64,000 nucleotides of DNA from Planctomycetota bacterium (lineage in GTDB: Bacteria > Planctomycetota > Planctomycetia > Pirellulales > Pirellulaceae). Shown one piece after another: positions 35,697 to 43,123 of this stretch. Position 1 is the stretch's first letter, and the number at the start of each line of letters is the position of its first letter. A program made the position numbers and the translations under genes. The stretch is from NCBI GenBank assembly GCA_029259935.1, contig JAJDEH010000057.1:30331-94330 (forward strand), in the 5' to 3' direction. The notes below the pieces were generated by a model. It ran no database searches, had not been told where the DNA came from, and worked only from the letters and a program-made list of their open reading frames with translations.

Positions 35697-36692
35697 ATGG
35701 AATCACGAACGATGATGCAACGAACCGGATCGCTGACGGCTCTTCTTCTTGTCATGGGAATGCTAGTCGCCGTGCAACCGGCCGTGGCACAAGGTGATCA
35801 GCCCCGGAATCCGCGTGTTAGCCGGCGCGCGCCGTTGTTGGGTAATGGACCACAAGCTCCCTTTCCGCCGTTGCCGAAACAGCATCAAGAGTATTTGGAT
35901 CAGGTGCTGAAATATTGGGAACACAGCAGTTCGCAGATCAAACGCTATCGCTGCCAGTTTACACGATGGGAATACAATCCGGTCTTTGGACCGCGACAGG
36001 ACCCACGAACTGGCGTCACGCCGGCGAACACGATCGCCACGGGCCGGGTTCAGTTCCAAACGCCGGATAAGGGAATGTACGAAGTGCAAAAGCTGTTCGC
36101 CTACGAAGCGCCCCGGGTTGCAGGTGGCGAGCCTCAATATGTGCCACAGCAGGCCGAAGGTTTTGAAAAGTGGATTTGTGACGGCAAGTCGGTATTTGAA
36201 TTTGACTATCAACAGAAAAAGCTGCATCAACAGGAACTGCCCGCGCAGTTGCAAGGCAAGGCAATCGCCGATGGCCCGCTGCCTTTCTTGTTTGGGGCCA
36301 AAGTATCGAAAATCAAATCACGCTATTGGATCCGCGTCATCACGCCCAAAGACGTGCAAGGAGAGTACTGGCTGGAAGCCTTTCCCAAACGGGGCGAGGA
36401 CGCGCGCAACTATAAGCGGATTGAAATCTACATCGCCCAAGAAGATTTTCTGCCCAAGGGGATGCGGATCTTTCCCCCCAACTTCAACGCCAAAACGAAC
36501 CCCTCCAGCACAGCTTTCACCTTTGAAAAACGCGACATCAATTTCATCGACCCGAAGAAGTTGGACGTCTTGCAAATCTTCTCGCGGGCGTTCCATAGCC
36601 CCAATCCGCCCAACCGAGAGTGGCAGCACGTCCTTTACAACGCCAACGGCCAGGTAAAAATACTTCAAGCTGGAGCGAACCGGCAACGATAG
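35697..36692 (+). CDS. TIGR03009-type exported planctomycete protein
   Basis: The product has a signal peptide (TGSLTALLLVMGMLVAVQP) and about 300 mature residues that match my memory of the planctomycete-only TIGR03009 family. Typical words are QVLKYWEHSSSQIKRYRCQF, KWICDGKSVFEFDYQQKKLH, LPFLFGAKVSKIKSRYWIRV and IAQEDFLPKGMRIFPPNFN. The fold resembles LolA/outer-membrane lipoprotein carrier-like proteins, so a role in the periplasm is possible but untested. The start may be ATG 35697 (MESRTMMQ) or ATG 35712; neither has a strong ribosome binding site. It stands alone. Confidence 0.8.
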   Translation: MESRTMMQRTGSLTALLLVMGMLVAVQPAVAQGDQPRNPRVSRRAPLLGNGPQAPFPPLPKQHQEYLDQVLKYWEHSSSQIKRYRCQFTRWEYNPVFGPRQDPRTGVTPANTIATGRVQFQTPDKGMYEVQKLFAYEAPRVAGGEPQYVPQQAEGFEKWICDGKSVFEFDYQQKKLHQQELPAQLQGKAIADGPLPFLFGAKVSKIKSRYWIRVITPKDVQGEYWLEAFPKRGEDARNYKRIEIYIAQEDFLPKGMRIFPPNFNAKTNPSSTAFTFEKRDINFIDPKKLDVLQIFSRAFHSPNPPNREWQHVLYNANGQVKILQAGANRQR

Positions 36693-37153
36693 CGACCGAC
36701 GAGTTTTCCGACCCGGGCAAGGAACGGTGTCTCGGCCGCGGAGACGCCGCGAGACTCATTCCGCGCTCAGCGAATCAGCCGTCGTCCGTGTGCCTTTCAA
36801 TCTGTTCGGGCGGCCGCTGCAATTTCGGATTCAATTTCTTTCGCCGGCCGGTTTCTGGATCTGCTTGGTTCTCGGTGGCTGGCCGCGCGCCGCTGACTCG
36901 ATCGGTGAAGTCAAATCGGCCCGTCCAGTCGCGGCGACCGGCGAAACTGGCACACGAATTCATTTTCTCGCGGTCGCGGCCGGTCTCTGCTCACGCAGAA
37001 AAGAAGCCCGAACGTTTCTTGACACGGCGGCTCTTTGAAAGACAAAGCGGCTCTTTGAAAGAAACGCCCTCAACCTTACCCAGCCAGATGCCTACAATGA
37101 AGCATTGTACTGATCCGCACATTCAATGAACCCGCGTTTTCGGACACCCCACG
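36693..37153. other. intergenic region
   Basis: About 460 bases between the TIGR03009 gene and the Pycsar-like gene. Apart from the 20-base direct repeat listed next I see no gene, RNA or clear promoter. Confidence 0.45.
37027..37062 (+). repeat. direct repeat GCGGCTCTTTGAAAGA x2
   Basis: Two identical 16-base copies are spaced 20 bases apart start to start (37027-37042 and 37047-37062), about 90 bases upstream of the Pycsar-effector-like gene. They could be a regulator site or a slippage product. Confidence 0.55.
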
Positions 37154-37753
37154 ATGAATCAGCCTGACGCCGAACCTAAGAGTCCGTCCAGCCAAGCCAC
37201 CGACCAATCGGTCACGAAAAACCTGGAGACGGAAAACCTGATCGAAACCTACCAGATCATCGCTGAGTGGATTCGATTCGCCGATGCCAAGGCGGCGGTC
37301 GTGCTGACGGCGGCGGGCGCTTTGGCCAGTTTGCTCATTCCAACCTTTAAGCCTTTCCTCGAACGGGATCCGGGCGAGCTGCCGTTCGCTTGGTGGCGGT
37401 TTATCGTGATCGGCTTGTTCTTTGGTTGGTTGCTGGTAACAGGTGGATCATGCTTTTGGGCGTTTATGTGTATCAATCCCACGACCAACAAGGGCAAGCA
37501 TCCGGCAATTGGACGCTGCAACCATTTTCATCCCGCCGCAATTTCCGCCAAGTACTCCTTGGCCGACCACGGAAAATTCGTTTCCGATTACGAGAAACTG
37601 GGTTCTAGCGGTTTGATGCAAGAAGTTCTTCAAGGGCTGTTGGTCGACTCGCATATCTCCAGCACGAAGTACTTTCGGGTTTCTCGGGCCATCCGCATGC
37701 TGGCCGTGTCCGCGATCCTGGGGATCTTTTACTCGTTGGCGATCCAACTGTAG
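37154..37753 (+). CDS. Pycsar-effector-like membrane protein (DUF5706 type)
   Basis: The 199-residue protein has the DUF5706/PycTM pattern: IETYQIIAEWIRFADAKAAV (amphipathic helix with Trp and Ala-Asp-x-Lys-Ala), then a membrane helix VLTAAGALASLLIPTF. A second pair follows (WWRFIVIGLFFGWLLVTGG), then a cytoplasmic stretch with Cys and His (GRCNHFHPAAISAKY) and a last helix MLAVSAILGIFYSLAIQL. In Pycsar defence such proteins sit beside a cCMP/cUMP cyclase and disrupt the membrane on binding the nucleotide. No cyclase is within this window, so this copy is an orphan and its role is inferred only. Its only close neighbour is a convergent gene of unknown family. Confidence 0.65.
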   Translation: MNQPDAEPKSPSSQATDQSVTKNLETENLIETYQIIAEWIRFADAKAAVVLTAAGALASLLIPTFKPFLERDPGELPFAWWRFIVIGLFFGWLLVTGGSCFWAFMCINPTTNKGKHPAIGRCNHFHPAAISAKYSLADHGKFVSDYEKLGSSGLMQEVLQGLLVDSHISSTKYFRVSRAIRMLAVSAILGIFYSLAIQL

Positions 37754-37790
37754 TCGGCGGATGTCTGAGTCAACAACGCTCTCGGTCGGA

Positions 37791-38684
37791 TTAGTCGCCC
37801 ACGGTTCTGCGCCCGCGTAGCGTCGATTGCGTGGCGCCCGGAAGATAGACGTTGTAGCGGAGCGGAACGTCGACTCGCGCGCCTTGTTTTTGCGAAAGCA
37901 GTGCCTCGGCCGCATCATCAGTGATATTGAACGCCGTGATGAGATGCGCGTTGGGCTGGGCCTGATCCGCGGTGGAGTAGACAAGCCAGTGGTGAACGGT
38001 TTTCCCGTGGGGATCGGGAAGTGTTATCAGGTCAGTAAAATTTGAAACTGGCCGAGAAGATCGCCCTTTCCGAATCGATACGGTTTCGGAAATTCGCCGG
38101 CGTATCAGTTTGCGATAATTGAATTCAACGACCGACGAGGCCACCCAGGGCACACAGCGCCTTAGCTTGTCGATTTCTCGTCGCTGGCCCTTGAAGGCGA
38201 TGCGACCCAGAAAATACGTGAGGTTGGCCAGCAGTGATCCCGCTCGCGGAGCCGGGCCGAACAGCGACCGGTCCAGGCCCAAGCTACGCTCCAATCCCGT
38301 TTCGAGCCATCGTTCACGTTTGAACCCATAGGGCGTTTTCACCAAGCTAAACAAGTACCCGTAAGTATGCTGCAAGCCGGCATGAACCGACTCGCCCGAC
38401 ATGTCAGTCCCCGCAATCTCGCCGATTGTCGACAGGATGGACGGATGCACGATTTGCTCTCGCGCGATCTCGTCAAAATTCGTGCTCTGGCCCCACAGGG
38501 TTAGGAGGAGGTTTTGGTGGGGAACTTGGGCCAACTGACGATAGACTTGAGGGCATAGCTTCTTCAGGTCCGAAACCGCCGACCGCCCGCGCGCCTTGGC
38601 GGCAATCATGGCTTGGGCCGTTTGGGCCAATCGCTGATCCCAATTTTGCCGTGCAGTGTTTTGCCGCACTGTTTTCCGCAGCAC
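37791..38684 (-). CDS. hypothetical protein, 297 residues
   Basis: The frame starts MLRKTVRQNTARQNWDQRLA and is convergent with the Pycsar-like gene, whose stop is 37 bp away. The first 70 residues are helical and basic. The middle holds GESVHAGLQHTYGYLFSLVK and a run rich in Arg (RKLIRRRISETVSIRKGRSS). The end looks like a small alpha/beta domain (HHWLVYSTADQAQPNAHLIT, VDVPLRYNVYLPGATQSTLR). There is no signal peptide or membrane helix. I do not recognise a family, and the frame alone supports the gene; coding is likely because it is long, with normal codon use. Confidence 0.62.
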   Translation of the reverse strand: MLRKTVRQNTARQNWDQRLAQTAQAMIAAKARGRSAVSDLKKLCPQVYRQLAQVPHQNLLLTLWGQSTNFDEIAREQIVHPSILSTIGEIAGTDMSGESVHAGLQHTYGYLFSLVKTPYGFKRERWLETGLERSLGLDRSLFGPAPRAGSLLANLTYFLGRIAFKGQRREIDKLRRCVPWVASSVVEFNYRKLIRRRISETVSIRKGRSSRPVSNFTDLITLPDPHGKTVHHWLVYSTADQAQPNAHLITAFNITDDAAEALLSQKQGARVDVPLRYNVYLPGATQSTLRGRRTVGD

Positions 38685-38987
38685 CGTCGCTTGCGCTCCA
38701 CCAGAAATGATTACCTATTGCCGTTCAATAATACCTCGGTCGCCTGATTTCGGTAGTGTGGCACGGGGCAGCCCGATTGCCAATCAACGCACACAACGGC
38801 GTGCGCATGAAGATCGCCGAACCGTCCCACTCGGCCGTAGATCTCGCTCGCCGGTGAGTGACCCGCCCGCCAGATCGCTTTCGGCCAGAGTGCACCAACA
38901 ACAGAAGGGCCGGCTTCGACTTGAACGTCGAGCCGGCCCTTCTACCACTTGCCAACTTCCACCGAATTACGAGATTTATTTTGAGAC
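38685..38987. other. intergenic region holding the ompH-like terminator
   Basis: About 300 bases upstream of the hypothetical gene and downstream of the OmpH-like gene. Only the hairpin listed next is notable. Confidence 0.45.
38903..38943 (-). terminator. strong terminator hairpin of the OmpH-like gene
   Basis: AGAAGGGCCGGCTTCGAC pairs with GTCGAGCCGGCCCTTCT (17 bp, one bulged T, 6-base loop), 45 bases after the stop at 38988. On the minus strand it is followed by T/G-rich TGTTGTTGG. Confidence 0.7.
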
Positions 38988-39581
38988 CTATTGCTTGGGA
39001 CGAAGCCGCATCGCCTGCGGGTCGTTCACCTGTTTCACGACGATCTTGGTGATGTCCAAATTCTTCTGCCAAATGACGTAGCGGTTGAGGGCATTTTTGA
39101 CGCCGCCCGGATTGTCCGGATCGATTTCTTCGCTGTTGTATCGCAACACCAGATTGATTCGATACTGTTCCGAAATCATCGCCACCGCCGCGACGATCTC
39201 TTGATAGGTGGCATAGAACATTTTGGCTTCACGCTCGATGAATCCCTTTCGCTTCAGCCCCATGCGAACTTGCAGGTCCGATTGCTCCTTGGCCAGTTTG
39301 GCTTCGAGTTGCCGATACTCGGAACTGCCTTGTTTGTATTGGTTCAGTTGTTTGGCTTGATCCACGAGAATCTGACGCTTGCTTTGGATGTCGGCTTCGA
39401 AGGCTTTGACATCGGCCTTCATCGCTTCCATTTGCCGCGTGAAGCCGAGGTGGCCCTTGAAGACCTTGCCCACGTCCAACACGGCAACCATGGTGCCGGA
39501 ACCAGATTGAGCCAAGACGGCAGTGGAAGACAAGGCCGTGAACGCGGCCACCAATGAAAGTGAGAAGCGAAGAGTATTCAA
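38988..39581 (-). CDS. OmpH/Skp-family periplasmic chaperone-like protein
   Basis: The TTG at 39581 (LNTLRFSLSLVAAFTALSST) follows GGGAGGG by about six bases and opens a signal peptide, so I prefer it to the far-upstream ATG of the open frame. The 197-residue product has VAVLDVGKVFKGHLGFTRQM and then a long coiled coil (MEAMKADVKAFEADIQSKRQ, YRQLEAKLAKEQSDLQVRMG). It closes with a beta-strand INLVLRYNSEEIDPDNPGG. This is the Skp layout: a chaperone that carries outer-membrane proteins across the periplasm. It lies alone, not next to bamA or lpx genes as in Proteobacteria. Confidence 0.83.
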   Translation of the reverse strand: MNTLRFSLSLVAAFTALSSTAVLAQSGSGTMVAVLDVGKVFKGHLGFTRQMEAMKADVKAFEADIQSKRQILVDQAKQLNQYKQGSSEYRQLEAKLAKEQSDLQVRMGLKRKGFIEREAKMFYATYQEIVAAVAMISEQYRINLVLRYNSEEIDPDNPGGVKNALNRYVIWQKNLDITKIVVKQVNDPQAMRLRPKQ

Positions 39582-39860
39582 TGTTTGCCCTCCCTGGGAA
39601 ACATGGATGGTGGATTGTATGGAGCAATCGTAGCGAACACTTACCTCAAAGATCCCTTGGTTGGGAGTATCGCATGTTGCGTGCCGTTCGACGGCCCTAA
39701 TCCGCCTCGCCAGGCGTCTTGAATGACGCAACTCACTTTCTGAAAGTAAGTTACTTCGATTCAGTTTGTTGACGTCCGGCTTTCGCCGCGGAGTGACAGC
39801 AGGCCGATGGATGCAGGAACTACAAACCGATTGTAAAACTGTCGGCGGGCTGGGAATGAC

Positions 39861-40613
39861 TTACCAAGACTCCGCATCGCGGATGCTAGCAGCGGTCAGC
39901 CGGCCGTCATGCAGCGCGGAAGCCACCAGTACCGCGTTGCAGCCCGCTTCGCGGAACCGCCGCAGGTCGCCCAGGTCACGGACGCCGCCACCGGAAGTAA
40001 GTTCAATATCCGGATCCAAATCACGAAGCTGTCGGCAGAGTGCTTCGACGCCCGGTCCTGCGGTCGTGCCCACATGTGCCAGGTCGAGGACAACGAATCG
40101 TGAAAAGCCGATCGAACGGGCTTCTTTGGCGATTCCGACAGGGGATTGGTCTTTCCAACCTGAAGCGGTTGTCATCGGCTGACCGTTTTGTAGATCCAAG
40201 CTGAAGACAGGCGAAAGATCGGCCGCCGCTTCAAAAATCGAAGCCAACGACTCAGGACCAGGAACGGATTCCAGGGCAATGATCAATCGTTGAATTTCTA
40301 TTCGGGGCGAAAAACTCGAACGAACGCGGAGTACATCTTGGGGGCTGTTGATGCCTACATCGCACCAGAGTCCCAGTCCACAGTCCGCAATTCCTTGAAG
40401 ACTTTCCCAGTCGGGTGGCCCGCCGGCCAACGCGTCCAAATCAGCCACGTACACGTTTGGAAAGCCGAAGTCGGAGGCCAATGCTTGAGCGACGGTGGAA
40501 GGTCGAGCGTCCGCGGCGAAGACACTTTCGACGGGTTGGTATCGATCCCGCAACCCGGCAACTCCTCGCACGACGAGGCCTTGTTTGAGATCAATGACCG
40601 GAATGACTTGCAA
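39861..40613 (-). CDS. HisA-related TIM-barrel protein (COG1411 type)
   Basis: The TTG at 40613 (LQVIPVIDLKQGLVVRGVAG) is chosen because it begins the first barrel strand; it lies 23 bp after the upstream gene. The 250-residue protein keeps HisA-like features: IPVIDLKQG, YVADLDAL, CDVGINSPQDV, VVLDLAHVGT and LTSGGGVRDLGDL with a phosphate-binding end. It is distinct from true HisA in the loops. Family knowledge: HisA-like COG1411 proteins occur with tetrahydromethanopterin C1 genes in methylotrophs and planctomycetes. No other his or C1 gene is in the window. The cofactor role is an inference. Confidence 0.75.
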   Translation of the reverse strand: MQVIPVIDLKQGLVVRGVAGLRDRYQPVESVFAADARPSTVAQALASDFGFPNVYVADLDALAGGPPDWESLQGIADCGLGLWCDVGINSPQDVLRVRSSFSPRIEIQRLIIALESVPGPESLASIFEAAADLSPVFSLDLQNGQPMTTASGWKDQSPVGIAKEARSIGFSRFVVLDLAHVGTTAGPGVEALCRQLRDLDPDIELTSGGGVRDLGDLRRFREAGCNAVLVASALHDGRLTAASIRDAESW

Positions 40614-40636
40614 TCGAACGTCGCCTGCTACTTCCC

Positions 40637-42190
40637 TTAGAGCGGGAAGTCTTCCTTCGCGGCCGCTTTTCGATAGATCGGCATGTGGCGGTAGTACACT
40701 TCCAAAATCATTGTCGCCATGGCGGTGCAATAGAGTCGGCCGCCGCGCTCACTGCCGTGGTCTCCACCCATCGCCCAGCTACCTTCCATGTGGCCAGTTT
40801 TAGCTTGCGAATTGACCAACCAATCACGCATGGCCTCGTTCCACTTCTTCCACTCTTCGCCCTCGTAATGACGCATCACTTGGGTGGCGTAGTAGTTGTA
40901 GTACATGTTTCCGCCGCCATTGGTCTTGGAGGGGCCCAATCGACTGAGATAGGCAACGCCCTTTTGCAGTGACGGGTGTTCCTTGTCCCAACCCAAATAC
41001 ATGCGGCTTAGCAGGCCCACGGCCGTGCATGCCGAGCTACCGCCTTGGGGTCCCGTGTAACCATAAAGAGCTCCAGCGTCGCGTGAGACCGAGTCGAGGA
41101 ACTTTTTGGCACCGTGGATCGTGTTGGGGGGCACTTGCAGATAGCCCATGTGACCGCTCTTCAGTGCCATTAACTGCCAGCCCACGGCCGACGTGTCGCC
41201 CGCTTGCCGTGGCGAGTAACGCCAACCGCCACCAACGGGATCTTGCGCGCTGATGATAAAGTCGATGGAAGCTTGCGCCGGAATCGCCAGTCGCTTGTCG
41301 TGCGTCATGGCGAAAGCCTCGCATAGCACGATCGCGCACAAGCCGTGCGAGTACATACTGCCTTCGGGTTCGTTAAAGCTGCCGTCATTCTTTTGCTTAG
41401 CGCCAAGGAACATCAGGCCGGCTTCGACTTCCTTTTTGTATTTTCCTTCCAAGTGCGTTTGGCCCGCGCCGAGGAAGGGGAGCAACGCCAGCGCGGTCGC
41501 GCCGTTACGGGCTCGAACGGCGGTTCCGGCATGATCGCATTGGCCGCGGCATCTTCCCGGTCGGTGATCGAAGCTCCAGCCGCCATCAGCCATTTGATGC
41601 GCGGCCAGCCAGCGCAAAGCCGCAGCCACTGCCGCTTCGCTGCCCTTGGAACCGCCATTTTCCATGGCCAGTTTTCCGCGCATCTTCGCGCTGCCACGAC
41701 CGGAAACACCAGTCCCCGTGACCGCACCGATCTCACCTAGAAGATCATTCTTGGGAGCCGTCTTTTCGCCAAAGTCGCTCAGTTCAATCGCTACGGGCGC
41801 GACATCCAGATCGTCGGTCAAGAAGTCGTCCGTTGTCATGGTCTCGACTTGAAGGGGCTGATTCGTCATTTCAGGCCCGACGGTATTCTCAAAAGCCTGG
41901 ACGTCGACTTCCACGATGTCTTCCAGCTCGAAATCTTCTAGCTCTTCCTGAGGTTCAGGCTGAGGCACCACCAGGTTTTGAACGACCGAATCTACTTCGC
42001 TGTAGGTGAACAGTGCCAAAATAATGATCATGATTGCGTGGACAACCATGCTGATGAACCAACTGGGCACCGCCGCCAACAAGAGAAAACGCCCGCTGCC
42101 GCCTTCCGTTTCCTCAAAAGTCGGGGCCTGCATGGGGGCCGGACCTGCTTTTTTTACGGGCGGTTTTGGAGGAGGTGCTGCTGTGGCCAT
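40637..42190 (-). CDS. membrane-anchored prenyltransferase/squalene-oxidase-repeat protein
   Basis: The 517-residue protein has a Pro-rich cytoplasmic head, one membrane helix at about residues 37-62 (VPSWFISMVVHAIMIIILAL) and an acidic linker (EDFELEDIVEVDVQAFE). From residue 185 it has alpha/alpha-barrel repeats as in squalene-hopene cyclase: HQMADGGWSFDHRPG, KNDGSFNEPEGSMYSHGLCA and QDPVGGGWRYSPRQAGDTSA. The catalytic DxDD motif of cyclases is not seen, so it is probably a binding or structural protein. Such proteins are common in planctomycetes. The gene ends 23 bp ahead of the HisA-like gene. Confidence 0.82.
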   Translation of the reverse strand: MATAAPPPKPPVKKAGPAPMQAPTFEETEGGSGRFLLLAAVPSWFISMVVHAIMIIILALFTYSEVDSVVQNLVVPQPEPQEELEDFELEDIVEVDVQAFENTVGPEMTNQPLQVETMTTDDFLTDDLDVAPVAIELSDFGEKTAPKNDLLGEIGAVTGTGVSGRGSAKMRGKLAMENGGSKGSEAAVAAALRWLAAHQMADGGWSFDHRPGRCRGQCDHAGTAVRARNGATALALLPFLGAGQTHLEGKYKKEVEAGLMFLGAKQKNDGSFNEPEGSMYSHGLCAIVLCEAFAMTHDKRLAIPAQASIDFIISAQDPVGGGWRYSPRQAGDTSAVGWQLMALKSGHMGYLQVPPNTIHGAKKFLDSVSRDAGALYGYTGPQGGSSACTAVGLLSRMYLGWDKEHPSLQKGVAYLSRLGPSKTNGGGNMYYNYYATQVMRHYEGEEWKKWNEAMRDWLVNSQAKTGHMEGSWAMGGDHGSERGGRLYCTAMATMILEVYYRHMPIYRKAAAKEDFPL

Positions 42191-42820
42191 ATTGATCTCG
42201 AACCAGTGAATGGGTTTAGAATCGCATGTGACAAGACGCGACCGAATGGACGCAAACTCTTCGCGAAAAGGTTCCTACCGAAATTGTAGCAGGTGTTGCT
42301 CGGAAAAAATAAGAGATTTCCCCATAATTGGCTTCCCAACCACATCAATAGCCTAACTATTTCGCCGCGTTACGCAACCAAGAATTGTCAATCTTCGCCG
42401 TGGCTCGCTGGACTGTATGCGTTGTGACGACAATAGCGCGAGGCGACTCGTGAAATCGCCGCAAATCACTACCACCAAAAGGGTTGTTTACCCTGTCATC
42501 GCGTGAGCAGAGTTAGGTCGCGTGGTGAAGAGTTCGCCGTCGATCGGTTCAATTATTCCCCAGCGACCTCAATATTTTCGGCAACTTGCACGGGGAGTGT
42601 TGCGTCTACCTGTGATATTCGCGGTGAACATGCTGGGAAATCGGGGAATTGTACCCCCAGTAGTCAGGGTGCGGTCCGCACCCTCTCGGTCCGCGTCTCA
42701 ATTGATGGCAAGGAAAATTCCGCGCTAAAGATCCCTGCCGAAACGGAACGCAATCGCTTAGAATACACCGCTTGGTATATTCACAACGACCATGAAAATA
42801 GCTGAGTGAGGAGATTTCCG
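42191..42820. other. divergent intergenic region upstream of rpmG
   Basis: Some 630 bases with no convincing gene. It holds the palindrome at 42666-42684 and, at 42776-42781, a TATATT that could be a -10 box for rpmG. Nothing else stands out. Confidence 0.45.
42666..42684. repeat. perfect palindrome AGGGTGCGG-T-CCGCACCCT
   Basis: Nine-base arms around one T lie 140 bases upstream of rpmG. It could be a regulator site, a cruciform or a member of an intergenic repeat family; only one copy is present here. Confidence 0.5.
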
Positions 42821-43000
42821 ATGGTGGCGAAAAAAAGCGGCAAGAGCAAAAAGAAGGCCGAATCGGTGTTTCTTGTTTGCGAAGAGACGGGTGACTACAA
42901 CTATACCGTGCGGAAAAAAGCGGGCGGTGAAAAGCTAAAACTGAACAAGTATTGCCCACGTCTCCGTCGTCACACGCCGCACGTTGAGAAGAAGAAGTAG
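42821..43000 (+). CDS. rpmG: 50S ribosomal protein L33
   Basis: ATG 42821 follows GAGGAG by about eight bases. The 59-residue product (MVAKKSGKSKKKAESVFLVC) has the L33 pattern VCEETGDYNYTVRKKAGGEK, LKLNKYCPRLRRHTPHVEKK. It is a basic surface protein of the large subunit near the E site. Only one Cys is kept at each of the two usual CxxC positions, so it is a zinc-free or reduced form. The N-terminus carries an additional Lys-rich stretch. A hairpin follows the gene before recJ. Confidence 0.9.
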   Translation: MVAKKSGKSKKKAESVFLVCEETGDYNYTVRKKAGGEKLKLNKYCPRLRRHTPHVEKKK

Positions 43001-43067
43001 GCGCGGACATCCTACGCCACTGGCCTTGCCAGCGCCTTCGAAACTAGGCGGATAGATGGGCGAAACT

Positions 43068-43093
43068 ACCACGGGCCGGTCGCTGCCCGTGGT
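43068..43093 (+). terminator. hairpin between rpmG and recJ
   Basis: ACCACGGGC and GCCCGTGGT pair over 9 bp around an 8-base loop, 68 bases after rpmG and 31 bases before recJ. No T run follows, so it may attenuate rather than stop transcription. Confidence 0.45.
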
Positions 43094-43123
43094 ACATCCA
43101 ATTCAAGCCATGAAACGGACGAC

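Noticed and set aside
37027..37062. Direct repeats as a small CRISPR-like array
   Set aside because: Only two copies with a 4-base spacer, no cas genes and no spacer-like diversity.
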